A stretch of 64,000 nt of DNA from Celeribacter baekdonensis B30 (GTDB lineage: Bacteria; Pseudomonadota; Alphaproteobacteria; Rhodobacterales; Rhodobacteraceae): positions 310,001 to 374,000 of the forward strand of contig NZ_AMRK01000001.1 in assembly GCF_000299875.1 (NCBI RefSeq), written 5' to 3'. A program made the position numbers and the translations under genes. The notes under the pieces were generated by a model. That model searched no databases. It saw nothing but the letters and a program-made list of their open reading frames with translations, and was not told where the DNA came from. Shown here piece by piece: positions 53,088-61,870 of this stretch (the first letter of the stretch is position 1; each line of letters opens with the position of its first letter).

Positions 53088-54974
53088 TCACGTCGCGATT
53101 CCGGTGTCGTCGTTCTTGTGCGGCAGCGGCGTGACCACGGATACGACCGGTTTCAGACAGGTCTCGATTTCCTTGAAATCAAGCACCTCCTTGCGTTCCA
53201 ACGCGTCAATCAGCGCATGGACCTCTTTTTCGTGACGCGAGATGATGCCGATCGCCTCTGCCTCGGCGTCTTTGAGAAGCGTCGTCACGGCGTTGTCCAC
53301 CCGGGCGGCGGTTTCGTCGGCATGTTCGCGCGGCTGGGCCATCGACTGACCAAGGAAGGGATGATCCTCGCGCTGGCGCAGATCCACCGGGCCTATGTCC
53401 TCGCTCATGCCCCAACGGGCGACCATCGAGCGGGCCAGTTCAGTGGCGCGTTTGATGTCGTCGTCGGCGCCGGAGCTGACGCTCCCGAGCAGGTGTTTTT
53501 CGGCCGCGCGCCCGGCCAGCAGGATGGTCAACTGGCTGTGAAGGTAATCCTCGGGCAGGGTGTGATGCTCCTCGCGCTCGAGCATATGCGTACCACCCAG
53601 GCTGCGCCCGCGCGGGATGATCGTCACCTTGTAGAGCGGGTCGGCTCCCGGCGTGAAAAATGCCGCCGCTGTATGACCAGCCTCATGCACGGCCAGGCGG
53701 TGTTTTTCCTCGGGCTGAATTGCCAGCGTGCGCACGGTGCCCATCATCACCTTGTCGCGGGCCTCCTGAAGATCGGCCTCGGTGATAGACCCGGCGCTGC
53801 GTCGGGCTGCCTGGATCGCGGCCTCGTTCAGCAGATTTTTCAGATCGGCGCCTGAAAAGCCCGGGGTGCCACCCGCGATTGCATCCAGATCCGAGGGATC
53901 GGTAAGCGGCAGCGCCTTGGCATGAATGTCGAGGATTGCCCGCCGAGCCCGCCGGTCGGGAAGGTTGAGCATGACGTGCCGGTCAAAGCGCCCGGGGCGC
54001 AGAAGAGCAGGGTCAAGCACGTCGGGCCGATTGGTCGCAGCCAACACCACGACGGCCTCCTTGCCCTCGAACCCGTCAAGCTCTGCAAGGATCTGGTTCA
54101 GCGTCTGTTCGCGCTCATCGTGGCCGCCGCCAAGCCCGGTGCCCCGGGTGCGGCCGATACTGTCCAACTCGTCGATGAAGATGACCGCCGGGGCAGCCTT
54201 GCGTGCGGCCTCGAACATCTTGCGCACACGGCCCGCACCGACACCGACGAAAACCTCGATGAACTCGGAGCCCGATGTCGAAAAGAACGGAACATCGGCC
54301 TCACCCGCCAGCGCTTTTGCCAGAAGTGTCTTACCGGTGCCGGGTGGGCCCATCAAAAGCACCCCGTGTGGCACTTCGGCGCCCACGCGTTGGAAACGTT
54401 CGGGTTCGCGCAGGAACTCGACCAGTTCGGCCACCTCCTTTTTGGCCTGATCCTGACCTGCTACGTCGGCGAAGGTCGTCCGGGTTCCGCTTTCGCTGGG
54501 CCTGGAAAACCGTCCGCTGAACAGACCACCCAGTCCGCCCGCACCAAATCCGCCTCCCGTCTGACCCAGCATCCGCCGCTGGAACCAGAAATAGACCGCA
54601 AGAATCAGGATCCACGGCAGGATATAGCTGAGAACCGACACGCCGCGGGGCTCCTTGGCGGTGATCTCGACGCCATGCGCTTCCAGCAGCGGCAGAAGCT
54701 CCGGATCACCCTGCGATGGCGTGACCGCGCGGAAACGCGGCGTCGCGGCGGCAACGTCATCCTTGCCCGAGACCGTGATCGCGTTTTCCTCCAAAAGGCC
54801 CTGCCCGACCTCTCCCTTTCGGATCATCCGTTTGATCTCACTGTAGGAAACGACCTGAACGCTTGAATCAATATTGGTGAAAGACGAAACTACATAAGCC
54901 GTAAAAAGTAGCGCCCAGAACATGATGGTTATCCATGGCTTCCGGGAATCGTCATTTGGAGGATCGTTTGGCAT
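53088..54974 (-). CDS. ftsH: ATP-dependent zinc metalloprotease FtsH
   Basis: Membrane-bound AAA+ protease, 628 residues, degrading damaged or regulatory membrane and soluble proteins. Two membrane helices (about 15-32 and 115-130), Walker A GPPGTGKT (209-216), Walker B FIDELD, second region of homology [18 protein letters not shown], and zinc site HEAGH (428-432). ATG 54974 follows AAGGAAAG. The gap to the upstream kinase stop (55022) is 47 bases. Probably a second, stress-associated FtsH paralogue given its island, an inference. Confidence 0.92.
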   Translation of the reverse strand: MPNDPPNDDSRKPWITIMFWALLFTAYVVSSFTNIDSSVQVVSYSEIKRMIRKGEVGQGLLEENAITVSGKDDVAAATPRFRAVTPSQGDPELLPLLEAHGVEITAKEPRGVSVLSYILPWILILAVYFWFQRRMLGQTGGGFGAGGLGGLFSGRFSRPSESGTRTTFADVAGQDQAKKEVAELVEFLREPERFQRVGAEVPHGVLLMGPPGTGKTLLAKALAGEADVPFFSTSGSEFIEVFVGVGAGRVRKMFEAARKAAPAVIFIDELDSIGRTRGTGLGGGHDEREQTLNQILAELDGFEGKEAVVVLAATNRPDVLDPALLRPGRFDRHVMLNLPDRRARRAILDIHAKALPLTDPSDLDAIAGGTPGFSGADLKNLLNEAAIQAARRSAGSITEADLQEARDKVMMGTVRTLAIQPEEKHRLAVHEAGHTAAAFFTPGADPLYKVTIIPRGRSLGGTHMLEREEHHTLPEDYLHSQLTILLAGRAAEKHLLGSVSSGADDDIKRATELARSMVARWGMSEDIGPVDLRQREDHPFLGQSMAQPREHADETAARVDNAVTTLLKDAEAEAIGIISRHEKEVHALIDALERKEVLDFKEIETCLKPVVSVVTPLPHKNDDTGIAT

Positions 54975-55021
54975 TCTCTGTCTTTCCTTGGTGCCGCCGA
55001 TGTCGCGGCAATGATGGTCGG

Positions 55022-56077
55022 TCAATCGGCCCCGAGACTCTCTATCAGTTCCGCCGCCACGCCCTGATAGAGCCTTGCCCGGGCCGGCCACTTGGCCGGC
55101 GTGCGGACCTCCACATCACGCAGGTGGTTGATGGCCAACCGTGCGCGGGTCAGGCAGGTGACAACGCCATAGGTGGTCAGCAAGGTGCGACTTGGGGGCG
55201 GGATTGTCTGCGACAATCGGAACAACATGACGGCCCGAATCCATGCCGCACCTGCTGAGGCACATTCGATCCCCAGCTCGTTGAATTCAAAGAATGGGTC
55301 GGCAAGCCGGACATCGTGATCGAACTCCACGCGGTCGAAGACCACCGGCGGGTCGGTCAGACAGACATGTTCGGGCCGCAGGTCGCCGTGGCCTTCGCTC
55401 AAGAGCCCCTGACAAGCCCGCGCGATGATTTCCCCGCGGCAGGATTCCAGCGCCGGGAGCGCGAAATCCAGCACCTCCTCGCGCAGCGCGTTGCCCATAT
55501 GGTGCCGCATTTCGCGCAGATGGGCCGCGTTGGTCCGACTATCGCGCATAAGACGATGGTAAAACCGGTGGCCCATGTCAGCGGTCCTGTGTTGCTTGCG
55601 ATAGAACGAAACCAGAAGGTCGCTCAGGCTGACGATTTCCGAAAGTCGCGGGACCGGACCGGCCTTCAATCGGAGATCCAGCATCGAGGTTGCAGGAAGC
55701 CGCACCATTTCAACCAGCCAGTCGACAACGCGCCCTTCCCCGCCCAAAGCCAATCCGCCGTCAGGCTGCTGCACAAGGGGCATGACGCCGCGATAGACCG
55801 ACCCGGCCAATTCCCGGTTCAGTCGGACTTCCTCACGGCACAGATGGGCCCGCGCCGCCAGAGTGCGCTGGTCAATATGCAGGAGCCGCACCGGTTTCTT
55901 GAGCTTCCACACCCGATTCCGGGTGAGAAAGACATAAGACGCATGGGTTTCAATACATTCCGGTGGCGGCTCACCTGACCAAGGCGACCCGGTCCTAAGG
56001 AATGCAAACTTGTCCCTCAGCGACACGTCAACAGGTTCGCATTCCGTTTGAACGAGGGTGCTGACGGGCAAAGACAT
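55022..56077 (-). CDS. Aminoglycoside-phosphotransferase-like kinase family protein
   Basis: A 351-residue protein with a kinase-like fold. The catalytic loop is GHGDLRPEHVC and the metal loop VFDRVEFD, matching APH-type kinases. The N-lobe has YVFLTRNRVWKLKKP with a plausible ATP lysine. Such proteins occur with an AAA domain in many proteobacteria; here the C-terminal P-loop part is absent, so it is the single-domain form. ATG 56077 lies 12 bases after the DUF2267 stop. Substrate unknown; true antibiotic resistance is not implied. Confidence 0.8.
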   Translation of the reverse strand: MSLPVSTLVQTECEPVDVSLRDKFAFLRTGSPWSGEPPPECIETHASYVFLTRNRVWKLKKPVRLLHIDQRTLAARAHLCREEVRLNRELAGSVYRGVMPLVQQPDGGLALGGEGRVVDWLVEMVRLPATSMLDLRLKAGPVPRLSEIVSLSDLLVSFYRKQHRTADMGHRFYHRLMRDSRTNAAHLREMRHHMGNALREEVLDFALPALESCRGEIIARACQGLLSEGHGDLRPEHVCLTDPPVVFDRVEFDHDVRLADPFFEFNELGIECASAGAAWIRAVMLFRLSQTIPPPSRTLLTTYGVVTCLTRARLAINHLRDVEVRTPAKWPARARLYQGVAAELIESLGAD

Positions 56078-56088
56078 GCGATCTACGC

Positions 56089-56511
56089 CTATTCCCAAAG
56101 CTCCTGAACTGGTTTGCGCATGGCGTGCTTGACCTGCTCGAATTCGCCCCAGGAGACATGTCGGCGTAAAAGGTCGATGACCGCCGCCACGGCCCGATCC
56201 GGTTCATCCAAAGGCTCCTTCTGAAACCGCGACGCAACCCGCGCGATCAAGTCACTTTTACCGCGTGGTTTGGCCGGGGTTTTCGAAGGATTCCAGCCTT
56301 CGAAATATACGCCGCGTACCAGCACCGGAAGCTGCGCTGCTAAATCTGCGGCTTCATCAACCGTCAGAAAATCACGAATGGCGTGCAACGTCTCGTGCAA
56401 AAGCATGTATGCCCGTGGCTTTGGGAACTCGAGATCATCGCAGAGTTCATTCAGCCATTCGGCAAAAACCTGCGGGGCATGATCGAGTGTGGCGATACCG
56501 GTTATGGTCAT
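56089..56511 (-). CDS. DUF2267 domain protein
   Basis: A 140-residue cytoplasmic protein of the DUF2267 family, recognised by LHETLHAIRDFLTVDEAADL and QLPVLVRGVYFEGWNPSKTP. Function is unknown; members often cluster with stress proteins. ATG 56511 is preferred over the frame open to 56874, because the domain begins here and an FNR-type box lies 62 bases upstream. Confidence 0.82.
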   Translation of the reverse strand: MTITGIATLDHAPQVFAEWLNELCDDLEFPKPRAYMLLHETLHAIRDFLTVDEAADLAAQLPVLVRGVYFEGWNPSKTPAKPRGKSDLIARVASRFQKEPLDEPDRAVAAVIDLLRRHVSWGEFEQVKHAMRKPVQELWE

Positions 56512-56572
56512 GAAACACCTGTCGCTTGAATATCGTTGGATTACATGATGGGCGGCAATCCCCAGCAGCGCA

Positions 56573-56586
56573 TTGATGGCCGTCAA
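56573..56586. promoter_or_regulatory. FNR/FixK-type box upstream of DUF2267 gene
   Basis: TTGATGGCCGTCAA fits TTGAY-N4-RTCAA exactly. It ends 62 bases before ATG 56511 on the minus strand, with a CATCAT-type -10 at about the expected distance for a class II activated promoter. Confidence 0.7.
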
Positions 56587-56946
56587 TGCCGCGACCTGAC
56601 CAGCCCGCAATGAAGGGGCATGCTTTTCTTTGCACTCAACGGATTCGACAGGCTGCCCGTATCGGGGGCTTGAAATCGCCCGCCACAAGGAGCGCGAATT
56701 CGACGGTGGGGAGCCGCTGGTGGGTGTCCGTGGCCCGATGACGTCGAAGGGCATGCCATCGCGACGCATGATCTGCTCACGGATGCGGCGGTCTCGGCCT
56801 TCTCCCGGACCACTCTGCGCGACACCATCTCCCAAACCGACAGCGTTGCTGTTGTTGCGGCAATCAATGGTCACGTCGACGACCGGATGCGCATCCTGAC
56901 CTGTGCCTCCTGATTGCCGATGTGATCAAGAGAATGCACCATCCGC

Positions 56947-56960
56947 TTGACGGCAGTCAA
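56947..56960. promoter_or_regulatory. FNR/FixK-type box upstream of CBS gene
   Basis: TTGACGGCAGTCAA fits the FNR/FixK consensus exactly, 62 bases before ATG 57023. A TATCAT -10 box at 56984-56989 would place the box centre near -42, the usual class II position. Confidence 0.75.
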
Positions 56961-57022
56961 TGAAACCGGCGCGCCATGACCCCTATCATGTGTCCAAAGC
57001 GAAGCTGAAAGGAGTCTCTCAA

Positions 57023-57442
57023 ATGGAAATTACCGCGGCAATGCACCAACAGGTCGATTGGGCCAGCGCCGACATGCCCGTCAGCGAGATGGCGAAGATG
57101 ATGCGAAAGGATGACATCGGCGCGATTCCGGTCGGCAAGGATGACAAGCTGATCGGCATGGTCACCGACCGTGATATCGCGCTCCGGGTGGTGGCGGAGG
57201 GACGCGATCCGGCAAAGACAACCGCCGAGGAGATCATGACCAAGGGCATCGTCTATTGCCGGACGACCGAGACGGTGGAAGACGCCGTCCATCTCATGGA
57301 CCAGAAGAAGATCCGCCGTCTTCCGGTCATCGACGATAACAAGCGGCTGGTGGGCATGCTGAGCCTAGGCGACATTTCCCACGCGGTCGGCAGGGAATTG
57401 TCCGGCGAGCTTCTGCATGCCCTGGCGGATCATCACAAGTGA
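57023..57442 (+). CDS. CBS-domain pair protein
   Basis: A 139-residue protein made of two CBS motifs (about 10-65 and 75-130): DIGAIPVGKDDKLIGMVTDR-DIA and RRLPVIDDNKRLVGMLSLGD. Such stand-alone pairs bind adenosine nucleotides and act as energy or redox-linked sensors. ATG 57023 follows AAAGGAG. It is preceded by an FNR-type box, suggesting low-oxygen control. Confidence 0.9.
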   Translation: MEITAAMHQQVDWASADMPVSEMAKMMRKDDIGAIPVGKDDKLIGMVTDRDIALRVVAEGRDPAKTTAEEIMTKGIVYCRTTETVEDAVHLMDQKKIRRLPVIDDNKRLVGMLSLGDISHAVGRELSGELLHALADHHK

Positions 57443-57504
57443 CCAAAGGCACACAAGCGGTGTCTGAGGGTTTATGCAGGACCAGATAATATGAGGAAAA
57501 GTCT

Positions 57505-57783
57505 ATGACGTATTACTATGCAAATGTGTTGGCCGTCGCAGGTCTCCTTGCACTGACAGGTTGCGAAAACCTCACTTCAGAACAGCGGACGGTGGTCGGC
57601 GTCACGTCCGGTGCCGCCGCTGGTCTGATTACAGCCGAGGCGTTCGATGCCGATGACAACTGGCGTCTTATCGCCGCGCTCGCCGGGGCGGCGGCCGGTA
57701 CGCTTGTCGCACAAAATTCAGCGACCGATGATTGCGCCTATGCCCGCGGCGACGGAACCTATTTCACCGCGCCATGCCCATAG
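57505..57783 (+). CDS. Small lipoprotein with glycine-zipper-like segments
   Basis: A 92-residue lipoprotein: signal and lipobox LALTGC with Cys20, then alternating Gly/Ala segments (SGAAAGLITAEA, LAGAAAGTLVA) of the glycine-zipper kind found in small envelope proteins. Two further Cys near the C-terminus. ATG 57505 lies 62 bases after the CBS stop. Function unknown; envelope stress is a reasonable guess. Confidence 0.7.
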   Translation: MTYYYANVLAVAGLLALTGCENLTSEQRTVVGVTSGAAAGLITAEAFDADDNWRLIAALAGAAAGTLVAQNSATDDCAYARGDGTYFTAPCP

Positions 57784-57806
57784 GGACCAGAACGAGGACT
57801 GATCGA

Positions 57807-58229
57807 ATGCAGATCGAACCGATCATCTCTTATCACAATGTCGACCACTCACTGGCGGTCGAGAATCTCGTGCTCCGACGCGTCAGGATGCTGGAACGGC
57901 GCGAGGACCGGATCACCGGATGCGAGGTGACGATGGCGGCGCCGCAGGAAAGGAAACGGCACGGGCGCGTCTTCAAGGTTCGGCTCAACCTGCATCTGCC
58001 CGGTCCTGATGTGTCGATTTCCCGCGAAATCGCCCAAGGCAGCGCGCAGAACGATTTGATCCTCGCCGTGAATCGCGCGTTCACCGCCGCCGAGAGGGCA
58101 TTGAGGTCGCGCAAAAAGAAGATGGGCGGCATCGAGGTAAAGCATCACCCGCCCGTGCTACACGGCGAAATCGCCGAACTGGAGCCTGAACTTGGATATG
58201 GCTGGGTTCAGGCCAATGATGGCCGCTAG
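57807..58229 (+). CDS. HPF/RaiA-like ribosome-associated protein, truncated by in-frame amber
   Basis: A 140-residue protein with an HPF/RaiA-type domain (EPIISYHNVDHSLAVENLVL at the start; later VKHHPPVLHGEIAELEPELG). HPF proteins bind stationary-phase ribosomes. The visible protein ends at TAG 58227-58229 in ELGYGWVQANDGR, the middle of a cold-shock-like C-terminal domain, whose remainder continues in the same frame to 58352 (listed next). ATG 57807 lies 23 bases after the lipoprotein stop. Either the gene is freshly interrupted or the short form is used. Confidence 0.8.
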   Translation: MQIEPIISYHNVDHSLAVENLVLRRVRMLERREDRITGCEVTMAAPQERKRHGRVFKVRLNLHLPGPDVSISREIAQGSAQNDLILAVNRAFTAAERALRSRKKKMGGIEVKHHPPVLHGEIAELEPELGYGWVQANDGR

Positions 58230-58352
58230 GTATATGCCCAGCGCGACAGCCTGACCTCTGACGACTGGGAGCGTCTGGACAAAGGCACCCGGTTCCGCGA
58301 AGTGCAGGGTGACAAGGGGATTTACGCCGTGTCGGTGCCGATTGCGGATTGA
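58227..58352 (+). pseudogene. In-frame continuation of HPF-like gene after amber stop
   Basis: After TAG the same frame reads VYAQRDSLTSDDWERLDKGT then RFREVQGDKGIYAVSVPIAD and stops at TGA 58350-58352. This completes the cold-shock-like domain that in relatives reads DGR(E)VYFHRNSV, so TAG stands where a Glu codon (GAG) would be expected. A single base change explains it. Confidence 0.75.
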
Positions 58353-58425
58353 GGGAAATCAGCGGTGGGGGAAACCCGGAACACCCGAAAATCCACCGCG
58401 ATCCGGGCCGACTTCTCGACATCGG

Positions 58426-59196
58426 TCAGGGTTCGGTACGATGGTTCTTCAAAAGTTTCTGAAGGATGGCAATGGCTTCGATTTCGTCTTCGTCGGCCGC
58501 TAACGCCAAGGCTTTCATGTCCCGGATCAAAATGCGGTCAGGTTCGAGTATGTCGATAACCCCTCGGTCGCTGAGCGAATGCAGGGAGCGAGAGATCGAT
58601 TCCGGCCGTGTGCCCAACAGATGGGCCAGATCACCCCGGCTGATCGGAATCTTGACTTCGACACCTTCCGGTCTGGGCTGCAAAATATGGTCGATACCAC
58701 GAAAGCGCGAACACATCAGCAACAGGAAACCGGCAATGCGGCCGACGATCTTCTGGTTTGAAAGAATGATCAACCACTCTCGCGCCCGGTCCAATTCGTT
58801 GGCGGCATTCAACAGCACCGCGGGTTCAAGGTCCGGCGATTGCGTCAGCAGGGCCTCGAATTCCGCCCGGGGAAACGCGCAGATTTCCGTGTCGGTCGCT
58901 GCCTCGATGGAAAACTCTGCTATGCCGTCGAAAACCCTTCCAAAAAAGTCCCCCTGGACAAGAAGCCCGACGATCTGTGCCCTTCCATCGGCCAATGTCT
59001 TTTCCATCCGCAAAACACCGGACAGAACGCAGCCGATGAAATAGGATCTCTCCTGCGCATGAACGACGGTTTGATTGGCGCGATAGCTTTTCACACGGCA
59101 CATCACCTCGAGCGCGTCCCATGTTTCGGGGCGAAGCTGAGAAAACGGTGTCGACTTGACTAAACTCAGGCGTGTCTCTTTGCGATGCTCTTCCAC
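58426..59196 (-). CDS. Crp/Fnr-family regulator with FNR-type recognition helix
   Basis: A 256-residue regulator: cyclic-nucleotide-like beta-barrel at about 15-130 and winged helix at about 175-235. The recognition helix RPESISRSL carries the E-x-x-S-R pattern that lets FNR proteins read TTGAT half-sites. No N-terminal Fe-S cysteine cluster is evident (single Cys33 and Cys57), so sensing would be by another route. It is convergent with the HPF gene and is a good candidate to bind the TTGAY-N4-RTCAA boxes in this island. Confidence 0.85.
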   Translation of the reverse strand: MEEHRKETRLSLVKSTPFSQLRPETWDALEVMCRVKSYRANQTVVHAQERSYFIGCVLSGVLRMEKTLADGRAQIVGLLVQGDFFGRVFDGIAEFSIEAATDTEICAFPRAEFEALLTQSPDLEPAVLLNAANELDRAREWLIILSNQKIVGRIAGFLLLMCSRFRGIDHILQPRPEGVEVKIPISRGDLAHLLGTRPESISRSLHSLSDRGVIDILEPDRILIRDMKALALAADEDEIEAIAILQKLLKNHRTEP

Positions 59197-59408
59197 TATA
59201 TCTACGCACCTTCGATTGTCTGACCATGCTATCGCATTGTGCCGCTTTCGTGTCGATCAACAGTTTGTGAGCAGTATCATCATTGCGCTACCATTGCCAC
59301 CAGCGGCAAACCGCTGAGCCGGGGGCGGCATTGACATGTATCAATGACCCTCCGGTGCCAATCAGTTTTCATCTCAAGTGTGCAAGGTGTTTAAAGTGGG
59401 GGGAGGAG
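59197..59408. promoter_or_regulatory. Divergent promoter region with FNR-type box
   Basis: About 210 bases between the two divergent genes, containing the FNR-type box 59331-59344 and a strong GGGGGGAGGAG ribosome-binding site before ATG 59409. Confidence 0.6.
59331..59344. promoter_or_regulatory. FNR/FixK-type box upstream of host-attachment-family gene
   Basis: TTGACATGTATCAA fits TTGAY-N4-RTCAA exactly and ends 64 bases before ATG 59409, the same spacing as the boxes before the DUF2267 and CBS genes. Confidence 0.75.
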
Positions 59409-59861
59409 ATGCGTCACAAAACATGGGCTTTGGTGAGCGATGGCGTTCGTGCCCGCATTCTGCGGGATCTCGAAGATGGCGCTGCGCAGGACCCGATAGA
59501 ATTCATCAGCCAGGCAAAATCAATCCATCTGCGCGATCATCTCTCGGACAAGCCGGGCCGCAGCGTCGCATCGGGTGCCGGCGGGCGGCGCTCTGCCATG
59601 GAACCCGGATCCGACCCGGTCCTGCGCGACATGCAGGATTTTGCCCAGGAAACCCTCAGCGTTCTGGAAGACCACTTTCGTAAGGGGCATCTGACCCGGC
59701 TGGCGATTTTCGCCGCACCAAAGATGCTTGGGGTCCTGCGCCGCGAAATACCCGCGTCTCTGAACAGTGCCGTGATCCTCGAACGCGATCTCAATCTCGT
59801 CAATCTGTCCGAGGTGGATCTGCGCGACGCCGTGATCCAGGCGCTTGGTAAGGAGTCATAG
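59409..59861 (+). CDS. Host attachment family protein (baeRF-like)
   Basis: A 150-residue protein matching the family named protein required for attachment to host cells, now seen as a member of the eRF1-like baeRF group: KTWALVSDGVRARILRDLED at the start and LRREIPASLNSAVILERDLN near the end. Molecular function is not settled (ribosome rescue or RNA-related roles proposed for the wider group). ATG 59409 is five bases after the GGAGGAG site. Followed two bases later by the Crp/Fnr gene. Confidence 0.85.
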   Translation: MRHKTWALVSDGVRARILRDLEDGAAQDPIEFISQAKSIHLRDHLSDKPGRSVASGAGGRRSAMEPGSDPVLRDMQDFAQETLSVLEDHFRKGHLTRLAIFAAPKMLGVLRREIPASLNSAVILERDLNLVNLSEVDLRDAVIQALGKES

Positions 59862-59863
59862 AC

Positions 59864-60826
59864 ATGATTCAGACTGCGCGTGATTTGGACATGAGTGTGC
59901 CTTGGCCCCGAACCGATCTCCACGCAGCTTTTGCAGCGTGTCGCGGATGCAAGTTACGGGGCTCTCAACTCTGCCGCATCGTCAAGGATGAGCCTGTTTT
60001 CGACATTCATCCGCCAATCATCCGCCATTTCAGCCGCGGAAAACGAATTTTCGAACAAGATAGAAGCAGCGGCTTTCTCGGGGTTGTCCGACGCGGTTAC
60101 GCACGAAGATCAGTGATAAAGGTGAGCGGCAAACGCATCCTGGTGGGTCTGGCGATGCCCGGAGATATCGTTGGAGGACTTCCCGGTCAGGAGCGCGACT
60201 ATGATTTCGAGGCCGCCACCGACATCGAAATCTGCTGTTACGACAGAGCGACGGTCAAGCGGCAACTGGAAATCAATCAACGCTTCCGCAGGCTGATGCT
60301 GCGGGAGATAGACCATCAGCACCATAGCCTTCTCGGCCTGCTCTGGCGCAATGGCACATTGAACAGCCGCGAGCGGATCATCGCCTTCCTCGTCAAGGCG
60401 GCCGAGTTCATGCCGAGCGAGCCGCTCCCCGACGGGAGTCTCGTCGTGAGCATGGAAATCGATCGGGGCGACTGGGCCGACCTGACCAACACCGCGGTCG
60501 AGACGATCTGCCGGACATTGCGGTATCTCGAAGAAAAAGATCTGGTGACCAGCCTTACTCCATACCGGTTCCTGATCCGAGATCTCGGCTTGCTCGCGAG
60601 CATTGCGGGCGTGGAGCCACCCGCACGTTGCGTGGGAGAGAATGGTCGATCAAAGCGGATGGAAAGCCGCTTCGGGTTACTGAAATCTGACGACAGGATG
60701 ACCGCCGTCAATGCACTGCAGCGCGGTGCAAATAGACTCAACGCTGTCATGAAACCTGTGGCCGTGCAGAAGGGCGGCCTTGCCAGAAGGAGACCTGAGG
60801 ATGCCCAAGAAGAAGTCCGAAATTGA
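59864..60826 (+). CDS. Crp/Fnr-family regulator with possible Fe-S cysteine cluster
   Basis: A 320-residue regulator. N-terminal cysteines Cys26, Cys29 and Cys37 (ACRGCKLRGSQLC) plus Cys124 (IEICCYD) recall the four [4Fe-4S] ligands of FNR (three near the N-terminus, one at about 122). The winged helix at about 205-245 has ETICR in place of the usual E-x-x-S-R, so DNA reading may differ. A long C-terminal tail of about 70 residues after the helix is unusual. Its 3' end overlaps the start of the Hsp20 leader frame. Confidence 0.82.
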   Translation: MIQTARDLDMSVPWPRTDLHAAFAACRGCKLRGSQLCRIVKDEPVFDIHPPIIRHFSRGKRIFEQDRSSGFLGVVRRGYARRSVIKVSGKRILVGLAMPGDIVGGLPGQERDYDFEAATDIEICCYDRATVKRQLEINQRFRRLMLREIDHQHHSLLGLLWRNGTLNSRERIIAFLVKAAEFMPSEPLPDGSLVVSMEIDRGDWADLTNTAVETICRTLRYLEEKDLVTSLTPYRFLIRDLGLLASIAGVEPPARCVGENGRSKRMESRFGLLKSDDRMTAVNALQRGANRLNAVMKPVAVQKGGLARRRPEDAQEEVRN

Positions 60827-60860
60827 AGTTCGCAGAGAGACGCCGCCAGCCGCCGCTTAA
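60801..60860 (+). pseudogene. Interrupted leader frame of Hsp20 gene
   Basis: ATG 60801, with AAGGAG about eight bases upstream, opens MPKKKSEIEVRRETPPAAA and then meets TAA 60858-60860. The same frame continues GWPSMLSLRNEIDRLFDDF into the Hsp20 body, so the TAA appears to interrupt a longer original N-terminus. Translation of Hsp20 would now depend on reinitiation at ATG 60873 or read-through. Confidence 0.65.
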
Positions 60861-60872
60861 GGGTGGCCATCC

Positions 60873-61325
60873 ATGCTTTCGCTCAGAAACGAGATCGACC
60901 GATTGTTCGACGATTTCGGCGCAGGACTCTGGCGGCAACCGCTGTCGCGCCGGGTACATTCGTTGTTCCCCGCAAGTTCCGAATGGGTGCTACAGCCAGC
61001 GACGGAACTCGTGGAATGTGACAGTGAATACCGGATCACGACCGAACTGCCCGGCATGGCCGCCGAGGATATCGACATCAAGATGAGCGATGGAACGATT
61101 ACCATTCGCGGTGAAAAATCGGAGGAGAAGAAAGAGGAGAAGGAGGACTACCTCGTCAGTGAACGCCACTATGGGGAATTCCAGCGCACCCTGTCCCTGC
61201 CCTCCGGCGTCGACGCCGAGGCCGTTTCTACAGATTTCGCCAACGGCGTGTTGACCGTGACGTTACCGAAGACCCCGGAAGCGAAACAGAAGGAACGCAA
61301 GGTGGAGGTGAAATCCGCCGCCTGA
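60873..61325 (+). CDS. Hsp20 small heat-shock chaperone
   Basis: A 150-residue alpha-crystallin-type chaperone. The alpha-crystallin domain spans about 45-140 (ELVECDSEYRITTELPGMAA and the final GVLTVTLPKTPEA, with the VLTVTLP-type conserved end). It holds unfolded proteins during stress. ATG 60873 has only a weak ribosome-binding site (GGGTGG), while an apparently better start at 60801 in the same frame is cut by TAA 60858. Confidence 0.88.
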   Translation: MLSLRNEIDRLFDDFGAGLWRQPLSRRVHSLFPASSEWVLQPATELVECDSEYRITTELPGMAAEDIDIKMSDGTITIRGEKSEEKKEEKEDYLVSERHYGEFQRTLSLPSGVDAEAVSTDFANGVLTVTLPKTPEAKQKERKVEVKSAA

Positions 61326-61870
61326 GCCGACGACGCAGTCGAAATCCCTGCACCTCCATCGGGTGGAGGCGCAGCCTTGCCCCTGACCTGTCCCTCAACG
61401 GCCTGCTGCCGGGGTTTCTTTCTTGATCGCCGCCTTGCGGATCTGGTGGATCTGGTCAAAGGCCATGGTTACGAATTCAGCCGTGGCCGAGCCGGGGTTT
61501 TGTGCCGCAGGGGCATTCAAAACGGCGGTACCACCAGATTTTCATCCCCATCCAATAGCCAACTCAAATCAGGGAAAAGCCGGACGCATGCCGGCGGCCA
61601 ACGTCTCGAACGTCAACGATCAACCCGGCAGAACATGCTCTCGTTGCGGTGGGCATGACTTCGTCGCATGCGAAACCACAACATCAATCTGAAGCGGGAA
61701 AAGCCTTATGCCATACAACGGATACCCGCCTTGCATTAACCCTGAAACAGCTCGGCATGAGGTTTTGAACGGAGCATGACCGAGCGCAAGATCGCGGTGT
61801 CGATGATTGCCTTCCCGGTGTCCTCCTTCTAGGGCGCGTAAATCCGGTTCCCACTTTTGCGCGACGTGCT
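61326..61870. other. Region without a supported gene after Hsp20
   Basis: About 545 bases. It begins with a hairpin (CTGC-A-CCTCCA 61348-61358 with TGGAGG-C-GCAG 61364-61374) that may end the Hsp20 transcript, although no T-run follows. Short frames, one ending CSRCGGHDFVACETTTSI near 61690, are not recognised and look non-coding or relic. Confidence 0.5.

Larger units (their letters stand above)
56512..57022. promoter_or_regulatory. Intergenic region with two FNR-type boxes
   Basis: About 510 bases between the divergent DUF2267 and CBS genes. Both edges carry FNR-type boxes (56573-56586 and 56947-56960). The middle (about 56640-56910) has a rightward frame ending SRTTLRDTISQTDSVAVVA, then stop at 56911, which might be a gene relic but is not recognised. 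Confidence 0.6.

Noticed and set aside
54970-55040. FNR-type box before ftsH (TTGACCGACCATCA)
   Set aside because: Only the first half-site fits; the second is out of register with RTCAA.
56640-56913. Rightward frame ending SRTTLRDTISQTDSVAVVA in the DUF2267-CBS gap
   Set aside because: Interrupted by stops upstream, no recognised family and no ribosome-binding site; at best a relic.
61423-61692. Small frame with CSRCGG motif after Hsp20
   Set aside because: No convincing start, no family match and low-complexity upstream part.
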